The notes under the pieces: generated by a model
Told to the model about the DNA's origin: nothing
The model's database searches: none
The model's input: the letters and a program-made list of their open reading frames with translations, nothing else
Translations under genes and position numbers: made by a program
In this document: piece after piece, positions 52,034 through 64,000 of the stretch
How the letters are laid out: each line of letters opens with the position of its first letter
How positions within the stretch are numbered: the stretch's first letter is position 1
From: Platycnemis pennipes
Taxonomy: Eukaryota; Arthropoda; Insecta; Odonata; Platycnemididae
Assembly (NCBI GenBank): GCA_933228895.1
Contig: OW121856.1
Coordinates: forward strand, 23,701,805 to 23,765,804
DNA: 64,000 nucleotides
Direction of reading: 5' to 3'

Positions 52034-54535
52034 GGAAGTCCTTAAATTTTACTCTTTCACGAGTGTGTTACATACTATATTATTCTTCTATGTTTCCTAT
52101 ATATTAGGCTTGCATCATATAAATTTTCACTGCACAAATCTGATGCCAAATTATCACGGCTACCTAAATTGGATTTGGCATTCAATTAAAATTATTATTC
52201 CACTTTTGCGGGAGTCATTTTCATACTTAAGTCTTTAAATGAAAAAATATAACCGATACATATTGGATCCTCTGTGGAAGCTTTCATTTCACTCCCTCAA
52301 TCAAAGTTATTAATTTTTCCGCGCTGGCCCGAATCAGTCCAAATCCCGAGTACCAAGAACTAGATGGTTAGAGAAATAAGCCTATCATAGGATTATGAGA
52401 AACATAGTTATGGTAAAGGGCTCATTAACAGGGGTGAGAAGTGGAGATACAAGCTAGAAAAAGGGTACCAAGTGTTTACTGTTTGAGCTTCAATGAAGGG
52501 GTTTTAAGCACAGGAGTAAAGAAACAAGTAAGAGTTTTTCACAAAAGCTAAGGAACATATATTTGAGAAACATGGTTTTTGAACGGATGTAGGGAAAAAG
52601 ATGGAGGCTTATGAGATGTGTAAATGAAAACAAAAGTTTAGCCGCACAGAAATGAATATAAATGAGAAAATATTAAAATAGTAAGGGAAAAATTAAAGCC
52701 GGTGAAAGACATATTAAGGTAGCACATGTCTAAAAAGTGGACGAAAGTTTATTCGGAAGGTGATAAAGATATAATAAATAAAGACATATTGTTTACACAT
52801 GGAGAGGGAAAGATATGAATACGTGTTGGTCTGGCTTGGCTGGCATGAAAGAAAATAGAAGACTGCAGGTGTAAGTACCTTAAGAGATATTTATCTAACT
52901 CCTCTAAAACTTGCTGTGTGGCTATCACTGCTGCATTCATCAGCATCTTTATTCATTGAAATTCTGCCAGGTAGAACGCATACAAGATCATTGCGAGGGG
53001 GTAATGCTAGCCATGTTTTCGCATGCACATAACTGCGATGAGAAGGATAATCCTGAGGTCTCTGATAGCATGCAGGGACTCTGACCTAAACTGCGTCAAA
53101 TAACGCGTTAATCAATTTTTCCGATGGCCGAAGCTGGATTCCCCTTCCGGCAGATTCAATTTGAAAGCTCTGCCAGCCGGAGTTGCCATTCGTATACGTA
53201 TTACCCCACACTAATTTTACACTTTTTTCATCCTCCCACTTTCCAACCCATTACTATTAAATTGATGGTTTCAGGTGATACTTTATGGAATTTGCTTTCA
53301 TGCATATGAGTGCAAGTTTATTCTATCATTCATTACCCATTATCTACTATTGTAAAATTTTTTCCTGAAGCCCTCAACCTATTTACCTTACACTGCCTGA
53401 AAATGTTAAGTGTATTATCTATTATTCTTATTGAATAATTTATGCATTTCCCGGGTTTGGTCCACGTGTGTTACTGTTTCTTGTGTTACAGTTTTGCTAG
53501 TCCTCCAGCATGTCGTCAGAAATGGCAATACACACGGAAGAAAATCGGAAAATGCAGGTGCAACTTTTCGTACGCTATTTCGTACGCTACCTAACCATTT
53601 GAACGAGTAACTTATTTTATTAAAATTCTATAATTAACTAACTGCTTATTAAACAAACCAGATTCGGGTGAGATGTGGTGGAAACGTTCCATATTAAAGG
53701 AAAGATAATGCAATTTTCCATAAGTAAACAATTTTTATTCCGACTAGTTTCGGTGTACTACACAATTGTCAAGTGGAGCTTTCTGTTTGCAAACAAGTGT
53801 ATATATGAGCAGGTCAGTTGGGGGGAGGGCACGTGGAGGGAGGTTGGGAGGGTGGAAGGAAAACGGAGAGAGACGGAACAGGGAACAAGGAGTTATCAGG
53901 TAGGAGCGTGGGTGAGAGGGGCAGGTCAGTTTATTCAAATTTGTAAAACCCGGTGTTGGTTGATGACGATGGGGGAAGATGGGAGAGGGAACAGAAGGAG
54001 AAAAACGCCTTGGGTCGCCCGTTGTCGTCTTAGGATCCCTCGTACTTTTGTCATCATTTATATTCAATTCAAACCAAAAAGAGAAATTTAAATTAATCTT
54101 TTTTCTCAACACAAGGAATCCTGTGTACGCTGTTAGTAGTATATTGTCACATGGTCCCAAACCCCTCTCCTCTTCCCCCAAAGCATTTCTTAACACTTGA
54201 AAAACCATATCATTCCTTACTGCGTCCAAGAAAATTCACTTACAGCATTTTTACAGAAGAAGCGTGTTACCAAGCCAAAGGTGAGTTCTGGACTACAGGG
54301 GGCTGTAACTTACGGAGAGAGGTTCCTTATGTGCTAGCATATATCGAGAAAACTATATTAAAAAACGTTGAATAGGTATTTTTCAACGAAATTTTAAACA
54401 AGAAGTGGAGACAAATCCCACTGGTTACCTAAAGAATCCGCATACTATTAAAGTTGTTATGTGAGGCTTTAGTGCTTATGAGGTATGTAAATTAATTCAG
54501 CAGAAAACTTCTAAAATATTATTTAGCACTTATAT
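52034..54535. other. No gene recognised
   Basis: Mostly AT-rich. 53815-54010 is a purine-rich (G/A) stretch that is open on both strands (138 and 161 codons) because of its composition. I see no domain, RNA gene or terminal repeats. Confidence 0.45.
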
Positions 54536-54539
54536 TTCA

Positions 54540-54684
54540 TTCACCGATGTTAAGTAACAGTGCCATTCACCCTAATTACTCACGAGGCAAATATTAACAG
54601 ATCTAGTAAGTGTATTGTCTGTCCCTCCTACCACACACTCTCGTGGTGGCTCGCAGGTTATTACGTAAATATAGATGCATATTT
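54540..54684 (+). repeat. GTAGAT-tailed short repeat, copy 8
   Basis: It carries CCCTCCTACCACACACTCTCGTGGTGGCTCGCAGGTTATTACG and the tail AAATATAGATGC. A tRNA-like SINE follows immediately. Confidence 0.65.
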
Positions 54685-54689
54685 AGTGT

Positions 54690-54870
54690 ACTAGCAACTA
54701 TGCATCCAAGGTTCCGGGTTCAAATCCCAGAAGGGACAGAGATTTCTCAGTGGAATCCCTGTTCCCACTTGAGTGGTACGCGTAAAGCATATGTAGTTCA
54801 GTGCCTCGTCCGTCGGATATCAAATAGCCGATTATGGTTGGGAACGATAGAAAGCTCAGGGCTAGTGTTG
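54690..54870 (+). repeat. tRNA-derived SINE
   Basis: GTGTACTAGCAACTATGCATCC, then GGTTCCGGGTTCAAATCCC (B box), then a body with CTCGTCCGTCGGATATC. It is related to the SINE at 57010. Confidence 0.5.
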
Positions 54871-54879
54871 AATTTATAA

Positions 54880-56030
54880 TGCTAGATAAATGAGCTATAG
54901 AAAATATTTATCGTGGCTAGTACGAAAAAGGATATGACAAATGGTGAACTAAAGTGAGATGTAGCGTAGGATGGTGCCAATAAATTAATGAAATGTTAAC
55001 AAGCATTGGGTGCTCAGCTACAATATCTACCATAGGTGGTATCGGTGGTATAAATTAAACAACAAAACTTCTAGAATGCATTGGATGTAGTATACTTTCT
55101 CATGCCGACCGAGTTGGTATGGTCAGTAGGGATTGTCCATTAAATATGTAACACTTAAGAGATTTGGGAGGAATCTAGCCATTTGTTACAATAAACTGTG
55201 AGAAAGTAGGAAAAGCTGCAGTGCCCCATTATTTCGGGAGAAAGATACATTATAAGTTAATTCTTCGTTAGAAAAGTAATGATGATGCGCGCAATAGTTG
55301 GAGTAAAGATAACAGTGCTGATAATTAAATACGGGGATTTTAGATGTCGTCTTTTCTATAGAAAAAATTGGGGCTTGGTTGGCAAAGTTAAGTAGTTTTG
55401 TGAGGGCATCAGAGAATGTTACATAACGCATAAAGGGGGAGGATGGAAAGAAAAGGTAGAAATTAGCGTAACGTGATATATGAATGTCCTCTTGAAGCGT
55501 GGGCTCCGTAAACTTATGTTCGCAGTTTTCATTCACACTCTGGGCGTGAATTTTACGTTTCTTAAAGGGATTAGTTACTTATATAACGTAAACTATAACG
55601 CTAAACTGTAAGAACTACTAATAATCTTATGCTGTTCAGTGGTTCACTCACCTGAATCCGAATATTTTTAAGCGTATTCCTCCGTAGGGAAGCATGGGCA
55701 AGCTGGTCGTCTCTTGTACCAACACCAACACACCAGCGTGGTATTCAATCACAAAGTCAGAAGGAATCTAGGCATGAGCGACTGGCTGTCCTTCGCTTCA
55801 GGCTGCAAGCATACACCGCACATGAGCTTGAGTGCCCCAGGGAAGAGCGTCACCAATATATGGCAGCACTGAATGCGTCATGATCACGACGAACACAGAG
55901 ACTAAAAATTAGTTAAGAAATACGAGTAGCAACAAAAGAAGGTTTATGGGATTCCATCTCACAAAATTATTACTCACAGTCCATTATATATAAATACCTT
56001 AGGCATAACGAATAAATTATTTATAAAACC
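54880..56030. other. No gene recognised
   Basis: AT-rich DNA. A 116-codon minus-strand open frame (55186-55536) shows no domain. No transposon ends seen. Confidence 0.45.
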
Positions 56031-56034
56031 TTTC

Positions 56035-56108
56035 TGGTAGCTTTGTGACCTTATCTATCACACAGCCTCGCGGTGGCTTGCACGCTGATGCGTAGATGTA
56101 GATGAATG
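56035..56108 (+). repeat. GTAGAT-tailed short repeat, copy 9
   Basis: GTGACCTTATCTATCACACAGCCTCGCGGTGGCTTGCACGCTGATGCGTAGATGTAGATGAATG: the core followed by the typical tail, lacking the upstream part. Confidence 0.7.
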
Positions 56109-57005
56109 ACCTCCTTCTTGGTATTTATTTTCTCATTCTATCTTTAGAACATAACTGCCTAGTAAGCTTCCGTTTTTTGTTTATATTTGTACAGGCTTTA
56201 TATATGGCTATGAGTTTACTCGTCGAAGTTCGATATAAATATTTTTACTAGCCCCTTGATAAATTTAATGGATTGTGACCGGATAAGCCTTGTTCACAGC
56301 TCGTAGAAACTCCAGCGATTCCGGATATTTCCATTCGAAATTTTCCCATTGATTCTCTTTTGGGTAATCGGAGAGTACAAAGTCAGTATTTTCAGTTCAA
56401 TCGAGGAATTAGACAGGCAATGGTGAGGGATTTCTACTCCATTTGAAGCGGAGTGAAGGAGCATAGGCGAAAACACGATCCTCCCTCTCTCTGAAGCACC
56501 CTCGGTGAGCGAACATCCCCCCAATCTCTCTCTACCGAATGGAAGGAAATGCAAGTCACGAGGACAAGTTGAATGGGAATCCATTAAGAAGCATCCAAGT
56601 TAGGTTTTCATGATATCCCTACGAATATACGGGAATCCTATTCCGAAACTTCAAGATGCTTAAAACTTCATACGAATTCGCAACAAAAACCACTTCCGTT
56701 GGTGATGAATAGATCGTGCCACTGGGCCAATGCCAATGCTGCGGAAGGATAAAATCCTTTCATCCTGGCAAATAAAGTTAAGCATTGAAGAAAAAATGAT
56801 GCGTTTACTTTAAAAAGGGGAAATTCATCTCCTTACGGAAGCAGTATTATTTTGGAAAAGTTCCTAGGTGTAAATATTTTCTTTATGTTGACATTCAAAA
56901 AGAATGCACATTAAAGAGAATTCACACCCTGCGTTGTAATCCACTTGCAAGCCATTCACAAACGTTTCGTAACAGCCCCAACAGAAATTGTAATGCTGGA
57001 TCATA
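56109..57005. other. No gene recognised
   Basis: Mixed composition. No gene, RNA or transposon boundary seen. Confidence 0.45.
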
Positions 57006-57009
57006 ATAG

Positions 57010-57312
57010 AAATATGGTAGTTTAAGAGTACTGGCCACTCATCGAGAGTGTCCGGGTTTGAGTCCCAGCAGTGGAAGGTGTTCTACATTGTTAATAATAC
57101 TCGAGTGTAATGAGAAGAACAATCGAATACAGTACTCCGCCCGTCGGTTCTGACGTAAAGCCTTTGTTCCCTTGGCTCCTTTTCGTACAGAGAAAGGTAA
57201 TGACTACGCCAGGTTTCTCTCCACCCTTCCTCCTTTCCTTTCTATTCCCATCCATATATCTTTCTCCCGATATGAAGCGCCTATTACGGTGGAAAGAGAC
57301 TTGAAAAGATAT
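57010..57312 (+). repeat. tRNA-derived SINE, long copy
   Basis: The head is TAAGAGTACTGGCCACTCATC with B box CCGGGTTTGAGTCCCAGC. The body contains CCGCCCGTCGGTTCTGACGT, a pyrimidine-rich stretch and the 3' motif GATATGAAGCGCCTATTACG. The last part recurs inverted near 31030-31130. Confidence 0.6.
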
Positions 57313-58135
57313 GATGATATCATATTATTAGCAGCAAAGAAATTCACACTCTATTCACTCTAAATATCAGTGACTGCAGATTACCTCTCAAAAAATAGGT
57401 GAAACTTGGTATGTTCACCTACGTGTACTATTTCCTGAATGTGGACAGAAATCGCTGACACAATACTTTTGCTAGCAACCGCATTTCCACTCCGCCTACT
57501 ATAATGCGAGACAGAACTTATCAGCATATTAGGAGACACATTTCTATAATAATGTAAACAATTATAAAATTCATTTTTTGGAAAATAACAGTTATGAAAA
57601 ATAATCTAAATCAACCAGGCAATAATGATTTGCTTGTCTCATTTTCTGAGATTTTTATTTTTGGCCTTGCTTCACGCGGAATAAATTAATACAAAAAAAT
57701 CATGTTTTCATTGTACTATCCTCATAGTTATATGGACTACTGGAGAACAAGGGTGTACTGTTTGGTTTGTTCTCCGAATACAGTAAGTTTCTTAATTTTG
57801 TCACGATATAAATCGTGTCTTCCCATCGAAGGTAACCTAGTTCAAAAAGCTTTGAAATTATACTAAATGTTTCTAAATGTATATTCGCGAAACTATCTTT
57901 TCCTCTCGATAGGAAACTTGTGCTACAAATCACAAACATAGATTTTATTTTATGTTCTTTATCTGGTGAAATGATAATGTTGCACGGACAAATTGAACCG
58001 TAGTCCATCCACTAAGTAAAAATATATCCCTGATTGAAAAAAAAATCTATTTTCCATATCCTTGATCCACGTGAAAACTGAAGAAAAAGCTCGAAAAACA
58101 CTGTGAGAATAGCAGATTTCCACATGATAAAATTT
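57313..58135. other. No gene recognised
   Basis: AT-rich. A 102-codon minus-strand open frame (57700-58008) has no recognisable domain. Confidence 0.45.
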
Positions 58136-58137
58136 CC

Positions 58138-58235
58138 CCTTGACCGGGACTCCAAATCTGAACCCCCTGAATTTTGGCCAGGCACTCTCATGAAATAAGG
58201 CGGTTCCAGGGTCAAGTCCCGATCAACTTTCATGT
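58138..58235. repeat. Fused SINE remnants in opposite orientation
   Basis: The first half is the complement of a tRNA-like SINE head (GACCGGGACTCCAAATCTGA, GGCCAGGCACTCTC). The second half has a plus-strand B box (GTTCCAGGGTCAAGTCCCGATC). This is a head-to-head SINE relic resembling the pair at 20145-20470. Confidence 0.5.
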
Positions 58236-60000
58236 TTTCCTTGTGGACATTTTGCTATCATGCATTTAAGCGAGTGAAACTGTAAAGTGAGAGAAATGTG
58301 CTTTGCTAAGGTATTCACGGCTAGTTCACAATTCTTGGACACGGGAAGTTCTTGAAGGAAACTGGGCAGTGCGGTACAAGATACGCTAGTAAGTCTTACT
58401 CCCCTGACTTAATGTAGCGAGAAATTTTTTAGCGAATGTGGTAAAGAAAATTCATCTGAGGATATAAAAGAAAAGCGGAAATGATTAATGCACTCTTTGA
58501 GCGAAAAACTCTCCCCATTGCCCGCAATTTATTTTTGCGTCCCCCGCAAGGCTGCGTAGGCTTGCATGGACGCGGACACTGACGGAATATCCCGAGAAGC
58601 GAGCGACCCGGCCCTGCATATCCCTCGGTTCCCTTCCCTTATTTTCTCGCATTACTTTTCATGAGCCTCCGCTGTGGCGGAGAAGGCGAAAGCGGAAAAC
58701 CCTGGGCCTTGAACCTCGTTAATATTTCCTATTTGTCGAGGAACAACGCCCAGTCCCTCCGTCCGCTGAGCCATGCGCGGGGCCTTTCCCACGAGCCCCG
58801 AACAGCCTTCCGTAATCCATCTTGTTCCGCTCCCACAAGCATCCCATCCTTCGGGGTCCACGGCCATCTCCAACACAGTCTCGCTCCCACCCAAGAACGG
58901 AGGGCGGTTTCTCTCGTAGAAAAGGAAATTTATAAAAAAAATACGCAGGCTGTAAAAATCTTGGGAACCGCGTAGAGGAAAGCTGATACATTACATTATT
59001 TTTGGCTTCGCTGAGAGTCATTACAGGAGGAAAAGCGGCAGCTTAGTGAAATAGGAGACGTAATTCAATGTCTCATTATATGCGAGTCGGGAGGAAAATT
59101 CTATTATTCATGAATTTTTCCGTAGTAACTTCCCTACGTATACCAGTTTGGTGGCTACAGAAAATTACCAATCGTAGAGGCTATTAACGTATCTAAAGAT
59201 AAAAGGTATTCAGTACATTAAATGTACTGTGGATTCGTCGTAATCGCCAATTTAAAAATTCTTATGCTACTGAAATGTGAAAAAATTGATAATACTCATC
59301 TCTGTAGTCATTATTTTTTCGGCTAATTACGGAAAGTGATTCATGATAGAAACAATTAATATTCAGTCAGCGCATATTTTCATTGATATCACGGTCAGGG
59401 CTACTATCATTATCTGCTGAAACTGATGGAACTGATTTGGGCATATTTTTAAGTTCGATAACATAAAAATATCACCAAACTGTTGCTAATAACTTTCCTT
59501 GATGAAACAGTTTCTGCGTTACAACGAGAGCAGACAAAAGGATTTGATATATGGCCCTACTACATCATATATTGCAACATGGAAAGTTCGCTTTTTTGTA
59601 TACCAGTAGGTTTTGTATACCATAACACCTTGAATTATGATATTTTCCAGCCCATGTGCATCTAATCTTGGTACGGTAAGCATGACTCAAGTAGCGTCTT
59701 CAGCTCTGATGTGTCATTTAAAAGATTAGACAACTCAAAAGCCTTTTAGTGCTTTCATACTGGCGAAGTCATTTCACTTGGTTCGACCGTTACAGCATTC
59801 CTTTACCCAAAGAGACACATTCCTTTAAAGTAACCGTTTACATTGTACTGAATTTTCAACTTCTATGTAACATAGTAATTTTCCACATAATTTGAAGTTG
59901 AGACCTTTATGAACGACTTTTGAGAAAGAAAACACCTGGTTTACCAGGCAACAACTAGTATTTTTGTGCCAATTCCGTCCTTTGTATGACTCTTTAAAAG
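58236..60000. other. GC-richer block and AT-rich DNA, no gene recognised
   Basis: 58490-58980 is GC- and CpG-richer, with frames of 80-104 codons on both strands but no domain. The rest is AT-rich. Confidence 0.35.
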
Positions 60001-63000
60001 CTTGCGTGCCGCGCACCCATCGGACATGGTACTATCGCCGAAGCCTTAGACCAACCCTTACTCAGAAAATTCTATCAGGAGAGATAGGAACTATTTAAAG
60101 ACACCCGAACCATCCGCATCGAAAAACACTGGGGAGTTGAGCATCAACCAAAGGAAGAAAGCATTTGGAGTGATCTGCGGGATTTGTGTGGGCGTTTGTA
60201 AGAATGGTCGTAAAATCTAAATGAGCAAATGAAGTAGCATGCTGTGTTTCTCCACGAACTCAAACGATGTGGAGTAAGTGGAGACCTTGGAATGCAAGGA
60301 CTGCAGTCACGTGATGGCGTGTCCCTGGCCCGTTTCTACACCCTTCCTATGCCCTGGCCTCCCACTGGCATCACCTTCATTTAACACCGACGCGATTACC
60401 CGGAGAAGAGGGTGCCTAAGGGGGCGATGGGGATACTTGTGATGGGTCCATAAAATGTCTTTGGACATGAAAACCACCGAAGATTTACATGCAATATAAA
60501 ATGGCGCGTCATATTTGGTTAACTATGGAGTAAATCATTCCATCATCTCCAAAAATACTAATCCTGAAGCGTAAATGAAAATTTAAACTAATAAATTGCT
60601 CATAATATTGATCATCAATCACTTTTATAAATATACACGCTGTATTTTTAACCAAAAATAAATTAAGATACTACCGAATGCAAGTCTATCTACACACAGA
60701 GATCGTATACTATTTTTTATAAATCTATGCTGTAGGGTTTCGAACTACAAGGTATATTACTCGATAGATTTTCCTGTACTGATTTCTCATAGATTTGCGT
60801 GGTTCCCTGTCTTAGTCACTGTTTATTTTAGAATTCAATGCGAACAGGATTTACTGAAATCCTTTACAACATTTTAACCATCAAAATATTTATCTATGCT
60901 AAAAATATGCTAAATGTTTACGATTATCACCATACATGTGGGCTAGCATAAAACGCCTGCAGTACTCAAGGAATGTTATCACTAATGCAAGACTTTTCTT
61001 CCGACTCACCAAACTTCACTCCTTTCTGCTGTTCACCTACTATAATTGTTAGAAGAAGGAGCGATTATTATTTTTAATTTCATTGGACAAGAGAACGTAT
61101 CTATCTTGACCTATTGTTGCAATACAATTGACTAATGAAGTTTTAGTCTAAATGTGCCTGGCGTTAATTTCATTCAAATTATGCATAAAAGATAGCATAT
61201 CTTAACTCAACTTTGAAGGTCCAATCTGATCAAACACTATTTTTTATAGTTTAAATAAAACTCAGAGCAAAGGAGTGAAACAAAGAAATGGTAAGAAATA
61301 TATACGAAGAAAAATATTACAAGGTTCAAGATTAATACACTTCTTAGCGACACGGTGTGCAGTTTTTCGTTCATTTTGGCGGGGCAGTTATACACAAGGT
61401 CAAAGTTTTAACACTTTTTGAAATTAGTTGCAACATCTCTATTTCAATTATCAATTACTCTATTCTCTCAATGTTTTTTTTTTAGAATATAGTGAAGTAA
61501 GTAAGTATCAAATTCTATCCCTGAAACTTTACTGATATCAAAACGTGAAGGAAACAGCTAATTGACCTAATGGTTTTTTTGACCCTCATAGTATATGTTC
61601 CGCTATTAGAAAACATTTACTATAATACAGCAATGAAAGAAACTTAATTATCGGTAAAATATTAGAACATGCAGTCCTTGATCGTTATTTTAGGTGATAC
61701 ATGGCTTAGATATATTCCTTTCCTTTGAACCTAGTGGTTATATATGAATAGGATATACATACCAGTTTTCTCATTTAAAGAACAGCATTAGTCAGTATAT
61801 GGCTACCGAGACATCAAAACTGTACCCTGATTATTGAAAAAATTGTTGTTTAAAAAAACGCGCGACGAACATGACACGAACAGGCTGGTCCAAAACACTA
61901 CCATTAAAATCTACGCTACAAACTTCCATAGTTAACTTGATTTTCGAAAGTTCACCAGTATTCCTTATGGTAGAGATACTATAGATATATTTAGAAATGA
62001 GACATTTACATAAAGGAAATTTCCAAACGATATATTGACAGAGCATTGGGTCGACTTCCCCATGTGTCGCTTTCTATCTGCTTCTCGGCAGTCGCTTGAA
62101 TATTTTCGCGAGATTTATTGCCGCAAGTATCCTGCGCGTCATCAAACTTCGGCCGTAAATCGTGAATTTATTTGCTCCCGGAAGCCATAAATGTCGCGTA
62201 TTGAACTTTTTGGTTTCCCTGATAATAGCCGAGATTCGTTGACGTAAAACAAAATCACGCCAAAACTTTTTAATAATTTATATGAATATAAGGTCGACAA
62301 AAAGGGCCCTTAACGTTGAGATCAGCGATGGGGGAGTATTGATGGACGATTGTGACAGATTCGGTACATGCCCCTGAAAGAGATGGAGAGGATTGATTAC
62401 CTCAAAATTCGCTGATACATCTTACTGATTAGATCCTGTTTTTCTATTATTTTTGCGACTTAAAGCTAAATTATGCTTTTTTTTGATCAAGTATTTTACC
62501 ATTCGTCAAAATTATCTGCTAAAATACTCTACCCTGCTGTTTTATCTTCAATGCACTCCTCATAATTTTCAAACTTTTTCTTTTATCTGCGTCTATTACT
62601 GTCACGGTTTACAAAATCCGTAATCGATAGCAATGATCATCTCACATGAGCCTATGTACATTAATGTAATTTTGAATTTAAAGAGAATTACATTCTAGGC
62701 GAATACATCGCCCTGAAGAAAATTGTATGCACCTAAAACACCATATTAAAGGGTTAGATTATGAAACCACCAAGGGACCATTCAATACACATCTGGTATT
62801 GGCTGCGTAAAATCAATTTTCCAGTTTCATCTTTCACTCATGTGATTATTTATACAGAGAGTTAGTTATGCATAAAGGATATTCCAAGTCAAGGGTTAAT
62901 TTAATTTAGAGATGTACAAGAAGAAAGTCTCACAAAGCGGCAAGAATCCTCTTAGCAAGAAAGCCTTGGAATTCAGATGAGGGATTAAAAACGTCTAAAT

Positions 63001-64000
63001 CCCAAGAAAAAATGTACCCTGGGCATGTTGGCTCGTTTCCGGATTATTTCATCTAAATTTAATCTCTCTCTGGGTAAAAATGCCTAATTTCAAAATGTGA
63101 GGCACAACAACTGTTTCAATTAACTCACGCTATTCTCTCAGAAAAATGGCTCCGGAAATTCAGGAGTGGAAAGTTATTAAGGTTTCGGACAGCAAGCAAA
63201 AAATATCCAAGCGTCTCATGTTCGTGGACTAGAAGGCAAAGTTGTCCATTTTAGAATCCCTCACTGAGATGATCCTGGTTGTTCTGGGTCGACAGTGGCT
63301 ACTTTTGCAAAAGGTAATGGACCCATTTATGGCCAAAATTATTTCACGAATATTTCACTAACATTTTAGTCTGCTGTAAATTCCGTCCCCTTAAGATTCT
63401 ATGCAAAATATTTTGCGAAGATACGAACCCAGATCAACCTAGCTAGGTAGGTTTCAAGGTGCATTTTGGGCCAGGAGCAGTGGTGAGACGTTTTGCCATG
63501 TAAAAACCTCATACATAGCACCAAGTAAAACCTCATACGTACTCTATAGCATTTATATCCATCGCATATATTTTAAGTTTGAAGTCCTCTGATGTTTCTA
63601 CGGCAAATAGGTTTTATTAAATTATTTTCATGGAAATTGCCCTTCTAGTTTGAACATATAAAACGATATAATAAATTTAACCTTAATAACTTATACTTAA
63701 ACTGTTAATAAACTAATACTGAGGCTTTCCGGCCATAATGATATTTCCACCATGAATTACACTTTTGCGTCTCCCCAAAGCCCTTTCACTAGTAGGGTTT
63801 TTTAGGCGATTGAGTGCCTATAGAAGAATCGCTAGTTCAAGGGCATTGCATGTGCACACATTTCCTTGTGCTCGTGGCGCGTACAGAGCCTATAGTAGAA
63901 CAGAACTTTGGTTTTCGAGCTTTATGGATTTTTATTTATCGCTACACCATATTTTTTCCCTCGCATATAAAAGAAATGTTATCAAAGGCGAGACCCTCGT
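60001..64000. other. No gene recognised; two GC-richer blocks
   Basis: 60000-60440 and 62040-62350 stand out as GC-richer. The second is rich in TTTATT, CCATAAA and GTAAATC motifs set in CpG-containing sequence. This is reminiscent of homeodomain-type binding-site clusters, but it is only a visual impression. No gene, RNA or transposon ends recognised. Confidence 0.3.

Noticed and set aside
53675..54229. Overlapping frames of 138 and 161 codons on opposite strands
   Set aside because: They result from a purine-rich stretch with few stops. The products have biased composition and no recognisable motif.

Overview
The window is eukaryotic, almost certainly arthropod (probably insect) DNA. It is AT-rich, gene-poor and full of dispersed repeats, spliceosomal introns occur inside a transposon gene, and the transposon families (piggyBac, hAT, a non-LTR retrotransposon, tRNA-derived SINEs, a Polinton) are typical of arthropod genomes. 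I recognise no host protein-coding gene and cannot name the species.

Main object, 31799-47155: a complete Polinton/Maverick (adintovirus-like) element of 15,357 bp. It starts AG and ends CT, carries near-identical 844/843-bp terminal inverted repeats, and is flanked by a perfect 6-bp target-site duplication AGCATA. Left to right it encodes protein-primed PolB (-), a 109-aa conserved small protein (-), a BIR-domain protein (+), a DDE integrase with chromodomain (-), a DUF8207-type protein (-), a repetitive fibre-like protein (+), an acidic small protein (+), major capsid (-), a previously easy-to-miss 47-aa overlapping ORF (-), minor capsid/penton (-), adenain-type protease (-), a PLA2/pX-like protein (-) and the packaging ATPase (+). 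The replication, integration and virion genes all appear intact. Three unusual features stand out. The protease has no ATG at its conserved N-terminus but lies exactly -1 of the PLA2/pX gene at an A AAA AAC slippery site. One accessory gene joins an RNase H-like-looking region to a BIR with a perfect C-x2-C-x16-H-x6-C zinc signature. The 47-aa ORF overlaps both capsid genes.

Second region, 994-5771: a piggyBac-type element flanked by TTAA. Its transposase is spliced, a 787-bp MITE sits inside its intron, and an in-frame TGA cuts the catalytic part from the C-terminal Cys-rich domain.

Third region, 23499-28005: a second, older piggyBac element with TTAA flanks and a decayed transposase on the minus strand. 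A 1.9-kb hAT-like element with an 8-bp TSD (GTCATAAG) and copies of a GTAGAT-tailed short repeat are nested in it.

The rest (about 6-23 kb, 28-31.8 kb, 47-64 kb) is intergenic or intronic host DNA. It holds degraded LINE pieces, tRNA-like SINEs, at least nine copies of one (GTAGAT)n-tailed repeat, small hairpins and several GC-richer blocks without recognisable genes.
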